Origin: CAVRIA01 sp963721115
Lineage (GTDB): Bacteria; Desulfobacterota; Binatia; HRBIN30; CADEER01
Assembly: GCA_963721115.1 (NCBI GenBank)
Contig: CAVRIA010000008.1
Span: forward strand, 496,001 to 560,000
DNA length: 64,000 nucleotides
Direction: 5' to 3'
The position numbers and the translations under genes were made by a program. Shown here piece by piece: positions 45,201-54,076 of the stretch. The stretch's first letter is position 1. Each line of letters opens with the position of its first letter. A model generated the notes under the pieces. It was not told the origin of the DNA, did not search any database, and saw only the letters and a program-made list of their open reading frames with translations.

Positions 45201-48097
45201 ATGCCCGCTGCCGCCGCGCCGAGCGCCACGCCGCCCGCCATTCGCTGGTAGAACCCGCGGACATCGAGGGGGAGGTTGAACCTCGCCTGAGCGGCGGTGA
45301 CCCACTCCAGCATGTGCCGCCGCGTCCCGAGGAGACGTACGAGGGTGCGCACGATGGCGTCACTCATCAACCACGCCTGATGCGCGAGAAGGGTGACGAC
45401 GAAGGCGATCTGCAAGAGCGCGAGGCCGAGATCCTCCCCCATGGCGCGCAAGTGGCTGCGTTTCGAGAACCCCAGGCGTCGCGGCACGATCCCGGCGAAG
45501 AAAGGCAGGAGAGCGGGCAGCGCCAGCATGGCGAGCACCCCCAGGCTCCACACCACCGCGGCAGGGGGTGGCAGAGTCCACCCCACCAACAAGGCGAAGA
45601 ACGTGGCCGGCGCCGCCAGCGTTCGGCGCAGGTTGTCCATCATCTTCCAGCGGCCAACGAACGGAATCGCCCTGCTCGCCGAATCGGCATTCGATCCCCG
45701 CCCACGGCCGAAGATCCAGGGGATCAGTTGCCAATCGCCCCGCGCCCAACGATGCTGGCGCGCCGCCGCGACGTCGTAACGCGATGGGAACTCCTCGACG
45801 ACCTCGATGTCGGAGACGAGGCCGGCGCGCGCAAAGATCCCCTCCAGAAGGTCGTGACTCAGCACCGCGCTCTCCGGAATCCGGCCGGCGAGCGCGGCTT
45901 CGAAGACGTCCACGTCATAGATTCCCTTGCCGGTGTAGGAACCCTCTCCGAGTAGATCCTGGTACACATCGGAGACGGCAAAGGCGTAGGGATCGATCCC
46001 GCCGGGGCCGGAGAACACACGCTGAAACAGCGATCCCTCGCGCCTGGTCGGCAACGTCGGCGTCACCCGGGGTTGCAGTATCGCGTACCCCTCGATCACG
46101 CGCTGCGCGCGCGCATCGAGTAGCGGGCGGTTGAGGGGGTGCGCCATCTTGCCGACCAATCGCCTGGCGGTCCCGCGCGGCAGCCTCGTGTCGGTGTCGA
46201 GCGTGATCACGTAGCGAATGCCGGGGGGCACGGCCGGTGCGCAACCGCCGACGGTCAGGAAGGTCGTGTCGGTGGCGCCGCGCAACAATCGGTTCAGCTC
46301 GTGCAGCTTCCCGCGTTTGCGTTCCCAGCCGATCCACTTCCCCTCCCCGTCGTTCCAGACGCGGCGGCGATGGAGCAGGAGAAAGCGATCACCCTCCGGC
46401 CGCCTTCCGTATCGTCGATTCAGGCGTGCGATGCCGTCCGCGGCGACGGCGAGAAGGTCCTCGTCGCCGGGCACACTCTCGGTACTGGAATCCGTCCAGT
46501 CCGAGAGCAGAGCGAAGCAGAAATCGTCCTCCGGACTGGCGAGGTGATGCACCTCGAGGTGTTCGATCAGCTCTTCGATCGCCTCGCGCGTCGTCAGCAG
46601 CGTCGGCACGGCGACCAGTGTACGCAAGCCGGACGGGACTCCGTCGCGCAGTTCCATACCGGGCAATGCCCTGGGACCGAACTGATTCGTGACGTGGCGG
46701 TTGACCAGCACGACCGCGGCGTCCGATGCAGGGACGAGCGCAGCAAGAGCGAGGAGCGCGAGGACCCATCCGCCGACCCCGAACGGCGTGAGGCCGCACA
46801 GCAGGATCGCGAGGAGGACGCCGGTGACGACGGCCATGGTTGCCAGGTAACCGAGCATGCCCGCCGCAGCGTAGGTGCGCACTACCCAATCCCGGATCGG
46901 AATACGAAATCCGATCTCTCTTTCGAAGGCCCGACGCCCCCTCGAGATGAGGAAATACCCCGGGTCCTGCTCGGGGCTGATCGCGTTGAGGCAGCTTTGC
47001 CGCTCCTTTCCGACTCGCCCGGTCGCGGCGATCGCGCGCCGGGTCACTTCCAGCTCGGGGAGCCCCGAGCCGCGTGCCAACTCTTCGACCGCGTGGCGAT
47101 ACTGATCACGCGTCGGGAAGTCCATGGCGGCGAAATCGCTGTCGGCGCGCAGCGCCGCATCGACGAGACTGACGCTCTCGAAGAGCTCCGCCCAATCGAC
47201 GGCGGACATGAGGCGCATGCTGGTGATCACGTTGCGGACGGTCACGTTCATCGCGCCCTGCCGCTGATGTTCTTCGCGAACGATCTCGTCGGCGGTCGTT
47301 CCCTGCGCCGCCAGGCGTTCGTCGAGCCAGCGGAGCGCCGGCGTCACCGCCGGGTCCTGATCGCGCAACCGCTGGACCAGCTGGACCGCGAAGGCCCGCG
47401 GCAGAGCTCTCTGCTCGAAGGGCTGCAGAGCCGTCGCCGCCGCTTCCGCCGCGCCGCTGCCGGCGCCGAGGAGCCGGTCGGCCAGGGCGTCGGCTTCCTG
47501 ACGCGCCGCACGACTGGTGACGATCCGCTCCGCCGCGCGTCGCAGATTTTCGACCAACACGATGCGCAGCGTAATCGCCACCGCCCAGAGCTCGCCGATC
47601 GTCAGCGGTTGCACGCGCTGGTAGGCGCGCACGAAGCGGCAGAGCGTCTGCGGGTCGAACAAGCTGTCGGTGTGTGCGACGAAGGCCCAGGCCAGGCCGA
47701 AAACGCGCGGGTAGCCTTCGAGGGGCCCTTCCGCCAGCTTCGGCAGCTGGCGATAGAAACCGCGCGGGAGATCGTCGCGGATCTCGCGAATCTGCTCCTC
47801 TGCGATGTGAAAGTTGTCGACCAGCCACTCGGCCGCGGGGGTGATGGCGCGTTCGTCACGGATGGCGGCGCCGATGGCGCGATAGGCAACGAGCAGCACC
47901 CGATAGTTGTCTCGGAGCCGCGTCGCCAGCGATCGGCCGCGCCCGGGCGTCCCCGTAACGCGCTGGGCCGCCGCCAGACTCTCGGCATGCTGCTCCAGGC
48001 GCTCGATGCTGAACAATTCGCCGCGGATCGGCTCTTGGGGTTCGCGCGCGGCCACCGCCGGCTGACCCGTGAGACCGCGAAGGATCGAATGCTTCAA
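39260..48097 (-). CDS. ndvB: Cyclic beta-1,2-glucan synthase, NdvB/ChvB type
   Basis: A 2945-residue membrane enzyme that makes and cyclises beta-1,2-glucan from UDP-glucose, for periplasmic osmoprotection and host interaction in known producers. Order seen: N-terminal helical region (1-400); membrane helices at ~405-470; family 84 glycosyltransferase core with LDTDTRLPRG (~633) and QHRWARGDWQL (~781); helices at ~810-985; glucoamylase-like domain (~1000-1480); two carbohydrate-binding modules; and a C-terminal GH94 phosphorylase-like domain with GDWNDGM (2623-2629), whose Asp controls chain length. The start is a TTG (48097) after GGAAAGG; no ATG is available. The gene is intact over 8.8 kb. 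It is followed on the same strand, after a gap, by the glycan cluster. Confidence 0.92.
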   Translation of the reverse strand: MKHSILRGLTGQPAVAAREPQEPIRGELFSIERLEQHAESLAAAQRVTGTPGRGRSLATRLRDNYRVLLVAYRAIGAAIRDERAITPAAEWLVDNFHIAEEQIREIRDDLPRGFYRQLPKLAEGPLEGYPRVFGLAWAFVAHTDSLFDPQTLCRFVRAYQRVQPLTIGELWAVAITLRIVLVENLRRAAERIVTSRAARQEADALADRLLGAGSGAAEAAATALQPFEQRALPRAFAVQLVQRLRDQDPAVTPALRWLDERLAAQGTTADEIVREEHQRQGAMNVTVRNVITSMRLMSAVDWAELFESVSLVDAALRADSDFAAMDFPTRDQYRHAVEELARGSGLPELEVTRRAIAATGRVGKERQSCLNAISPEQDPGYFLISRGRRAFEREIGFRIPIRDWVVRTYAAAGMLGYLATMAVVTGVLLAILLCGLTPFGVGGWVLALLALAALVPASDAAVVLVNRHVTNQFGPRALPGMELRDGVPSGLRTLVAVPTLLTTREAIEELIEHLEVHHLASPEDDFCFALLSDWTDSSTESVPGDEDLLAVAADGIARLNRRYGRRPEGDRFLLLHRRRVWNDGEGKWIGWERKRGKLHELNRLLRGATDTTFLTVGGCAPAVPPGIRYVITLDTDTRLPRGTARRLVGKMAHPLNRPLLDARAQRVIEGYAILQPRVTPTLPTRREGSLFQRVFSGPGGIDPYAFAVSDVYQDLLGEGSYTGKGIYDVDVFEAALAGRIPESAVLSHDLLEGIFARAGLVSDIEVVEEFPSRYDVAAARQHRWARGDWQLIPWIFGRGRGSNADSASRAIPFVGRWKMMDNLRRTLAAPATFFALLVGWTLPPPAAVVWSLGVLAMLALPALLPFFAGIVPRRLGFSKRSHLRAMGEDLGLALLQIAFVVTLLAHQAWLMSDAIVRTLVRLLGTRRHMLEWVTAAQARFNLPLDVRGFYQRMAGGVALGAAAAGIVALVEPMALLVAAPFVILWMLSPVVAQWASRPPPLPGPTSRSVADTRALRLIGRRTWRFFDTFVVAEDNHLPPDNFQEDPEPVVAHRTSPTNLGLYLLSVVAARDFGWLGTLDTVERLEATLATMSGLERLHGHIYNWYDTRDLRPLEPKYVSSVDSGNLAGHLIALGNACRELGDATVVWPQSLAGIADALELTRESLHALTDDRRTQTVTRKQLDEALDGLAALLEPAPATPSAVAGQLGELARQADSIVDIAGTLTAERGDDSGSEVLRWAEAVRACVRVHERDLEQLMPWAPLIPALGAASPEDSLESLFDPFPSLVDLPDRCDVASQILARRRVTGTAQTDSDPSLCGRIEAVIDAFERSGRNARALHRRLVGLRKLAKEMFDAMDFGLLFDPARQLLSIGLSVAEGGLDPSCYDLLASEARLASFVAIAKGDVPVIHWSRLGRPLTPVDRGSALISWSGSMFEYLMPGLVMRAPAGSLLEQTNRLVVRRQIRYGAKLGVPWGVSESAYNVRDLELTYQYSNFGVPGLGLKRGLSEDAVIAPYATALAAMVDAKAAAQNFSRLAAAGGSGRYGFYEALDYTPTRLPEGEAVAVVHAYMAHHQGMSLIAIANALHDGAMRSRFHAEPIIQATELLLQERTPRDVAVARPRAEEVKGTTDVREIVPPIVRRFHSPHGPVPRTHLLSNGRYAVMMTAAGSGYSRWRDLAVTRWREDMTCDCWGSYVFLRDMDSGNVWSAGYQPSGVDPESYEVEFAEGRAEIARRDGTIATTLKVVVSAEDDAEVRHVSISNLGSRAREIELTSYAEVVLAPPAADTAHQAFSKLFVQTEFAADVGVLLATRRRRSPGEAEVWAAHLAVVQGEMLGDVQFETDRARFLGRGREIHTAISMLDGQPLSNTVGTVLDPIFSLRCRVQIPPGATARVAFWTLVAPSRSEALDLADKHRDATAFERAVTLAWTQAQVQLRHLGCAPEEAYLFQRLANHVIYSNPTLRPSSAILMRNQLGPSTLWPHAISGDLPIVLVRIDEVEDLEIVRQLLCAHRYWQMKRLAVDLVILNERPASYAQDLHAAVEALVRTSQSRSRSEGEGVRGSVFVLRADQISVEVRTLLQTAARAVLLSRRGSVSEQVKHLEEEPRAEWTVPVPSPPRVSLPLLLKQGVRERFDPPPETAPLRPAMEFFNGLGGFAAGGREYVTILGEGQWTPAPWVNVIANRSFGFQVSVEGGSYTWSVNSREHQLTPWSNDPVGDRPGEVIYVRDEDSGAFWCPTALPIRDDGGSYLVRHGQGYSRFEHTSHGIGLELLQYVPLDDPIKISRLKVRNHSNQSRRLSVTAYAEWVLGTSRGASAQFVVTEIDPDTTVILARNPWSTEFGGRVAFADLAGRQLAWTGDRTEFLGRNGTLARPAALAGRVALSKRVGAGLDPCGVLQAPLTLEPNGTVEIVFLLGEAPTRAQALSMAARYRAADLDGILRAVTEHWDDILGTVQVKTPDRSMDILLNRWLLYQTLACRVLARSAFYQASGAYGFRDQLQDVMAVAVSQPALTREHLLRAAARQFVEGDVQHWWLPPSGRGVRTRISDDRVWLAYAAAHYVQVTGDLAVLDETAAFLEGPALRPDEHDAYFEPMVAEERATLFEHCARALDGCLSVGAHGLPLIGAGDWNDGMNRVGEGGKGESVWLGWFLHAALSAFAPVAKARGESERASAWQRHATVLRESLEREAWDGEWYLRGYFDDGTKLGSASSEECRIDSIAQSWAILSGAADPARGLRAMAALNEHLVRRSDGLVLLFTPPFDQTPLDPGYIKGYPPGIRENGGQYTHAATWAVIAFAMLGDGDRAGELFSLLNPINHAGSRAALLRYKVEPYVTSADVYSQPPHAGRGGWTWYTGSAGWMYRAGLEWILGFRVQGATLLIDPCIPKAWRGFEIVFRYHSARYEIAVENPRGVARGVARAELDGAALSGNQARVDLADDGGTHHLRVILG

Positions 48098-48195
48098 TCG
48101 TGCCTTTCCGCTCGGTGAATGCGCCGCGCCGAGCTGCAGGAAGGTTCGTCGAACCGCCTCGTTGACACCGCTGGTAACGGACTTCCCCCTCGGCC

Positions 48196-49260
48196 TCAGC
48201 GACGCCCGACGATCGCCTCGTGCACGAATCGCAGCTTGTCGATCGCCGCGGGGGGAAGGACGAACGGGTAGCCGTCACCCAACCCCAGGCTGCGGTTGAG
48301 GTTGGTCAGTACGTAGGTCAGCGGAAACCAGTCATCCATCATTCGATCAAAAGGCTCGAGAGAGATGCCGGAGGCATCAGGCTGGAGAGACGGTTCGTCC
48401 GGCCGATGGGGCCGCAGCGTCAGCCCGCAAGCGGCGGCGGTCTCCAGGGCGTCGGTCATGAGCAGGTAGAGGGCCCACGTTTCGGCCCAGTCCTCCCAAG
48501 GGTGCGAGCTGGCGTAGGCGCTGACGTATCGCTGCTGCCAGTCTGAGGGCGCCCCTCTCTCGTAGTGTTGCTTCAATGCCTGGTTGTAGCTGTGTCGTTC
48601 GTCGCCAAACAGCTGGCGAAAGGCATTGACCCGGTCGCCGTTCTGCACCAGTTGGTCCCAATAGTAGTGACCGATCTCGTGACGGAAGTGGCCGAGGAGG
48701 GTGCGGTACGGCTCGTGGAATTGGAGCCGGCGCTCCTCGCGCTGCGCATCATCCGCCTCTGTCACGCTGATGGTGACGACTCCGCCCTTGTGCCCGGTGA
48801 GTACGGGTGCCGTTCCGGCCACACGGGAGTCGGCGAGGAACTCGAAGGCCAAGCCGTGCATCGGGTCGTCGACCTTGTTCTTCACAGGGAGCCCTAGATT
48901 GAGGAGATTGTAGACGAGGCGTCGCTTCGCCACTTCCAGGCGGTACCATGCTTCCTTGTGCCCGGGATGGCTCAAATCCGGAATCACCCTGGTGAGACGG
49001 CACGATGTGCAGAGCCGATCGCGGTCAGCGGCGGGAACCGCCCAGTTGCAGATGTTCTCACGGTCATAGTTCCCACACAGGCGGTACGTCTGTCCTTCTG
49101 CCCCAGGCATCGGAAACCGCCAGGTGTCACCGCCAGCCGGATCGAGCGAGCCGACCACCCCCAGGTCTGGCAGGTAGGCAAGGGGGTGGTCGCAGGTCAC
49201 ACATCGGCTGTTCTCAAAGAAGATGAGCTGCTGACAGTGTCCGCAGTGGAAGATTTTCAT
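48196..49260 (-). CDS. Putative zinc-binding metallopeptidase with N-terminal zinc ribbon
   Basis: A 354-residue protein of the zinc-ribbon plus peptidase family (DUF2248 type). The ribbon uses Cys6, Cys9, Cys20 and Cys23 (CGHCQ, CVTCDHPL). The peptidase part has HEIGHYYW with His194 and His198 and a downstream WAETWALYL where the third ligand is expected. No signal peptide, so probably cytoplasmic. Substrates of this family are not known. It lies 98 bp upstream of ndvB on the same strand, so the two may be cotranscribed. Confidence 0.85.
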   Translation of the reverse strand: MKIFHCGHCQQLIFFENSRCVTCDHPLAYLPDLGVVGSLDPAGGDTWRFPMPGAEGQTYRLCGNYDRENICNWAVPAADRDRLCTSCRLTRVIPDLSHPGHKEAWYRLEVAKRRLVYNLLNLGLPVKNKVDDPMHGLAFEFLADSRVAGTAPVLTGHKGGVVTISVTEADDAQREERRLQFHEPYRTLLGHFRHEIGHYYWDQLVQNGDRVNAFRQLFGDERHSYNQALKQHYERGAPSDWQQRYVSAYASSHPWEDWAETWALYLLMTDALETAAACGLTLRPHRPDEPSLQPDASGISLEPFDRMMDDWFPLTYVLTNLNRSLGLGDGYPFVLPPAAIDKLRFVHEAIVGRR

Positions 49261-49418
49261 CAGCTCGTCTCGAGTCGCGCGAGATGCACGGATTGCCGGT
49301 GGCGCCGCATCATCGAGTCCGACCCGTCATTAGGGTGCCAGAGCCGAGTAGCGTGCTCCTCTCTATCGCCGGGAAACCGAGATCCTTACCACGCGTCGGG
49401 CGGGAATCCAGCCCCGAT

Positions 49419-50042
49419 CTAGCCCGACTCACCTTCTCGCGCGCTCAGTACAATGCGGACCAGCTGGGCAGCCGCCGAGACGTTCATCTTGGAGAGCACC
49501 ATGCGGCGGTGCCCTTCGACGGTGCGGATGCTGACGTTCATCGCCGCAGCGATCTCCTTGGACGTCTTGCCGGCAACGAGCAGCTCCATGACTTCGCGCT
49601 CGCGAGGCGTGAGGTGCGCGATCTGGTCGACCACGGAGGCCCGTGCCGTGGTTGCCGCGCGGGCTTGGCGATCGGTCTCGATCGCCGCCTGAATTCGCTC
49701 CAGCAACACTTTCGGTGGCGCCGGCTTTTGCAGGAAGTCGACCGCCCCCGCCTTCATCGCGCGCACCGAGGTCGACACATTTCCGTGCCCGGTCAGGACG
49801 ATGATGGGAAGCATCGCCTTGCGGCGGTGCAGCTCGTCTTGCAGGTCCAGGCCGTTCTTGCCATGCCGCAGGCGAACGTCCAGCACGAGGCAGCCCGCGC
49901 GCGCGGGATCATAGGCGGCGAGAAACTCTTCACTCGCCGTGAACGTCTCGACGGCGAGTCCCGCCGCCTCCAGCAGCGCGCGCAACGACTGGCATACACT
50001 GACGTTGTCGTCCACAACGAAGACGGTCGCTTCCGGCGTCAT
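49419..50042 (-). CDS. FixJ-family response regulator
   Basis: Two-component regulator of 207 residues. The receiver domain (VFVVDDNVSVCQSLRALLEA) has the phospho-acceptor Asp55 in CLVLDVRL, Thr in IIVLTGHGNVS and Lys in FLQKP. The LuxR-type helix-turn-helix is at ~140-200 (LTPREREVMELLVAGKTSKE, TVEGHRRMVLSKM). The ATG at 50042 overlaps the kinase stop in ATGA, so the kinase gene directly upstream is its partner. Target genes are unknown. Confidence 0.92.
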   Translation of the reverse strand: MTPEATVFVVDDNVSVCQSLRALLEAAGLAVETFTASEEFLAAYDPARAGCLVLDVRLRHGKNGLDLQDELHRRKAMLPIIVLTGHGNVSTSVRAMKAGAVDFLQKPAPPKVLLERIQAAIETDRQARAATTARASVVDQIAHLTPREREVMELLVAGKTSKEIAAAMNVSIRTVEGHRRMVLSKMNVSAAAQLVRIVLSAREGESG

Positions 50043-53000
50043 GTGGATCTCCCTTTCTGAGCCACGCTCGGCGACAGGGGCAGCCAGAGGCAAAATGTGG
50101 TTCCCCTGCTACCGTCCTTGGGGCACGCCACCCAGATTCGGCCCTGATGGGCTTCGATGATGGAGCGGCTGATCGCCAGGCCCATTCCCAGACCGTGTGG
50201 CTTGGTGGTGAAGAAGGGCTCGAACAGCCGCTCGGTGGCGTCGTTGGGGAGGCCGGCGCCGCTGTCGCACACCGACAATTCCGCCATGCCATCCACGGCT
50301 CGGGCTCGCAACTGGATCTCGCGGCAATCGCCGGGCCCTTCCCGAATGGCGTCGATCGCATTCTGCATCAGGTTCACGATGATCTGCTCGATCTGGATCC
50401 GGTCGGCGTGAATCGGGAGCGGTTGGCTGCCCGAGTCGAGGTGGAGGGTGATCCTCTCCTGCTGCAGCTGGCGCCCCAACAAACGCGGAATACTGCGGGC
50501 GATCTCACCCAGGTCCGCGGGTTGGAATCTGGGCTCTCTCTGTTGGATGAAGCTCCGCAGATGCTCCACGATGCTGCCGGCGCGCAGGGCCTCCGACGAT
50601 GCGTTCTCCAGCAGGGCGAGGAACTCGCTGGGCTTCGCTTTGCCCGATCTCACATACTGTGCGCACGCTTCCACCCCGTTTGCGATGGACGAGAGCGGTT
50701 GGTTGAGCTCGTGGGCCAGGTTGCTCGCCATCTCGCCGATGGTGCTGATGCGCAGCGCGTGTGCGAGCTCGGCTTGCCGCTGCCGGACCTGTTCCTCCGA
50801 TTGCTTGAGGGCTTCGCTTTGCCGCAGCGTTTGCTGGGCCTGCTTGCGCTCGGTGATGTCTTCGATGGCCAGGAGGATCAGGTCGGGACGATCGCCGCCG
50901 TCCCGGATGGCTCGTGCATTGAGCAGCATGATGCGCGGGCCGATCGATTTGAAATCGTGCTCGACTTCGAAGTCGTTCAGCACATGTTTTCCGGGCAGAA
51001 TTTCTCCCAGCAGCTTGCGCAGCCCGGGGATGTCCCACTGGTGGTTGCCCAGGTCGTACAGCAGCTGTCCGACGGTTCCCTCCGGGGAAGCCTCGAAGGT
51101 CGCGTAGAAGGACTGATTCGCCGAGCGGACGCGCATGTCTCCATCGAGCACCAGCAGCGGCTCGCGCACCGTGTCCACGATGGACTCCGCGTAGAGCCGC
51201 GCCTTCTGAAGTGCTTCCGCTGCCACGTCGGAGAACGTGATCACCACACCTTCGGTCCGCTGGTCGTGTGTATGGTAGGGAAGCACCTGGCGAACGTACC
51301 ACTGGCCGTCTTGGGATTGCACCTCTGTCTTCGGCGCTATCGGCCGGTGTAGGACCGCGGCAGCATCGGACAAAAGCGCGGGATCGACGAACTTCTGCGC
51401 GATGTCACTGATGGGCCGGCCGACGTCCGTTGCCACCAGGCTGAACAGCCGAGTCGCGGCCGGCGTAAAGCGCCGGAGGCAAAGGCGCGTGTCGAGAAAC
51501 AGCGTCGCGATGTTGGTGCTGGTCAGCAGGTTGTCGAGGTCGTTGTTGGTCCCCCGTAGCTCCACGATCTTGCTTTCGAGGTCGATGTTGGAGGTGGTCA
51601 GCTCCTTGTTGAGCGATTGCAGCTCTTCTTTCGAGGTTTCCAGCTCCTCGTTGCTGGACTGCAGCTCCTCGTTGACCGACATCAGCTCTTCCTTCGAGGT
51701 CTCCAGCTCTTCGTTGCTGGATTGGAGCTCCTCGTTGACCGACAGCAACTCCTCGTTGGTTGCCCTGAGGTCCTCGACGTTGAGCTGCAGGTCCTCTCTG
51801 GCCACGTCCAGCTCGAGCTCGAGCTGCTGCACCATCGCGGCGTCCGGGCTGATCGAGTCGCTGATCGCTTGCATCGGGGCCGGTGCGGATACCGTCGTGT
51901 CGGGTTGGTCTTCAAAGGACACCAACCACAGCCCCCCGACCTCCCGCGTTGCGGCGAGTGGCTCGGCGGTTATTTTCAAGCGCTGGAATGCACTACCGCG
52001 ACGCATATGGACGCCGTCGATGACGACCCGCTGCTCTCCCTGGATCGCCTCTCGGACGGCTTCGCGCAGCTTGCTGCGCAATCCGCTGCGCGCCTTCGCA
52101 ATCAGGTTACGCGTCGGCGGACCGCTCGGGTGGACGAGGTAGTCGTCGATCCGGCCGTGAAAATAGAGGATCTCGCAGGCGCGGTTGACGATCACCGACG
52201 CGGGCGCATAGCGTTCGAGCAACAGTTGCTGCGCCAGCGCCGCCACGCGGCCGGCGTTCGGGAAGCTCGAGGTTCGCCCCGCCGCGAGAGACGAGACGCT
52301 TACCGTGCCGACGGGAAACCGGACCTTGTCGTTACGGGTCGGTCCGATGCGCCGGTAGATCCGCCACTTCTTGGAAATCACTTCGAACGAATCCGCCCGC
52401 GAGCCGATGCCCTCGGCGCTGCCCAGGAACAGAAAACCGCCGCCGAGCAGAGCGAAGTGCAGTAACGCGGTGACGCGGTCCTGCAGCGCGGGCTCGAGAT
52501 AGATGAGGAGATTGCGACAGCTGACGAGGTCGAGCTTCGAGAACGGCGGGTCGGTGAGCAGATTCTGTGGGGAAAAAACCACGACGGCGCGCAACTCCTT
52601 GTTCGCCCGATAACCCGGCTCTTCGACGGTGAAGAATCGATTCAACCGCTCGGCGGACATTTGAGCGGCGATGCCGTGCGGGAAGACACCGGTGCGCGCC
52701 ACTTCGAGCGCTTCGACATCGACATCCGAGGCGAACACATGCACGGGGCAGCTTTTTCCCGCCGCCTCCACTTCTTCGATCAGCACCATCGCGATGGAGT
52801 ACGCTTCCTCACCCGTGGCACAGGCGGGCACCCAGGCGCGCAGTGGGGAGTTCGTATCCTTCTCGGCCACCAACGGCCGAATCACCCGCTCCTGCAAGAT
52901 CTGCCATGCGGCGGGATCGCGGAAAAAGCCGGTCACGCTGATCAGCAGGTCCTTTTGCAACGCGGCGAGCTCGGTCGGGTCGCTCCGCAGCAGCTCTGCG

Positions 53001-53864
53001 TATATCGGCATGCGGTCGATCTGCTTCAGGCTCATGCGGCGTTCGATCCGCCGACGCAAGGTCCCGGTCTTGTAGCCGCTGAAGTCGAACCCGGCGCTCG
53101 ACCGGAGCAACGCCACCACGCTCGCGAGTGGATCGGGCGTCTTCCCGGGCGGCGGCGCGCTGCTGGTTCGGGTGAGGTATGCTTGCTTCACATAGCCGAG
53201 CAGAGCATCGGCCAACTCCTCGGCCGGCAGGACGTAGTCGGTGCTGCCGCTGGCAATGGCGCTGCGGGGCATGCCGTCGTGCTGTGTGGTCGCCGGGTCC
53301 TGGGCCATCGTCATGCCCCCGGCCGCCTTGATCTCCTTCAGGCCCAAAGTGCCGTCGGTGCCGGTGCCGGACAGTACGATGCCGATGGCGCGTTCCTGTT
53401 GATCCGCCGCCAACGAACGCAGAAAAAAGTCGATCGCCATCCGCAGGCCGCGCGGCTCGGTGGGCGGGCTGAGGTGCAGCGTGCGCGCGCGGATGCTCAG
53501 ATATTCGTTGGGCGGGATGACGTAGACGCGGTTGGCTTCGACCCGCATTCCTTCTTCCGCCTGCACCACGCCGCATTCGTGTGTACGTGCCGACCAGATC
53601 CGCGGTGAGACTGTGGCGCGTCGGATCGAGGTGCTGGATCAGCACAAAGGCCACGCCGCGGTCGGCCGGCATGGCGCTGAAGAATTTTTTGAAGGCGTCG
53701 AGCCCACCCGCCGAAGCGCCGATGCCGACGATCGGAAACTCCACCTTCCGTTCCGCCCGGCTTCTGGATCTGGCGCGTTTCACTGCTGAGCTTTTCTCAC
53801 CGCTAATATTCGAGGTCAACGAGCCGATGCTCACCTCAAAGAGATGTGCAGCCGGGCTGAGCAT
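50039..53864 (-). CDS. CheB-CheR-PAS-histidine kinase hybrid, one frameshift
   Basis: Multidomain signalling protein of about 1275 residues. CheB methylesterase: VGIGASAGGLDAF (Ser), IQHLDPTRHS (His) and GTGTDGTLG (Asp). CheR methyltransferase: DFSGYKTGTLRRRIERRM, ACATGEEAYSIAM and CRNLLIYL. A coiled-coil linker with repeated NEEL units follows, then two PAS-type domains and a HisKA/HATPase kinase with NLAHELNQPLSS as phospho-acceptor site and GLGMGLAISRSIIEAH near the end. A one-base insertion near 53575 separates the first ~95 residues (frame starting 53864) from the rest, which alone would start at a GTG at 53569. It is coupled to the FixJ regulator (ATGA). Such hybrids are known in proteobacteria and acidobacteria; the signal is unknown. 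Confidence 0.85.
51631..51756. repeat. Two 63-bp direct repeats inside the kinase gene
   Basis: Units 51631-51693 and 51694-51756 are about 85% identical and encode two copies of a 21-residue coiled-coil segment built on NEELQSSNEELETSKEEL. A further related piece flanks them. The copy number probably varies between strains and sets the length of the linker. Confidence 0.85.
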
Positions 53865-53912
53865 GCTTGGCCGCGTGCCGAGGATCAGAAAGCGCAGGCC
53901 ACATCCCTTCCA

Positions 53913-53935
53913 GTACCTCCTTTTAGAGGAGGTAC
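53913..53935 (-). terminator. Stem-loop between acyltransferase and kinase genes
   Basis: GTACCTCCT (53913-53921) and AGGAGGTAC (53927-53935) are exact reverse complements around a 5-nt loop. It lies 49 bp upstream of the kinase start and downstream of the WS/DGAT stop, so it could end transcription of the latter. On the minus strand the AGGAGG arm could also sequester a ribosome binding site. Confidence 0.5.
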
Positions 53936-54076
53936 GGCTGCGCCGTAAGCTCGGACTACTACGCGCGTGGTTCTACGCGGGTGGTGGCGCGCCGTCACTG
54001 CGCCGGGAAGGTGCGCGATGCGCCATGTCTCCGGCGGGCACATCCGAACCGGACGATCCCGCGCCGACTCCTTCGA

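Noticed and set aside
51600..51790. Repeat unit resembling a CRISPR array at first sight
   Set aside because: Units are contiguous with no spacers, keep the reading frame and encode a coiled coil.
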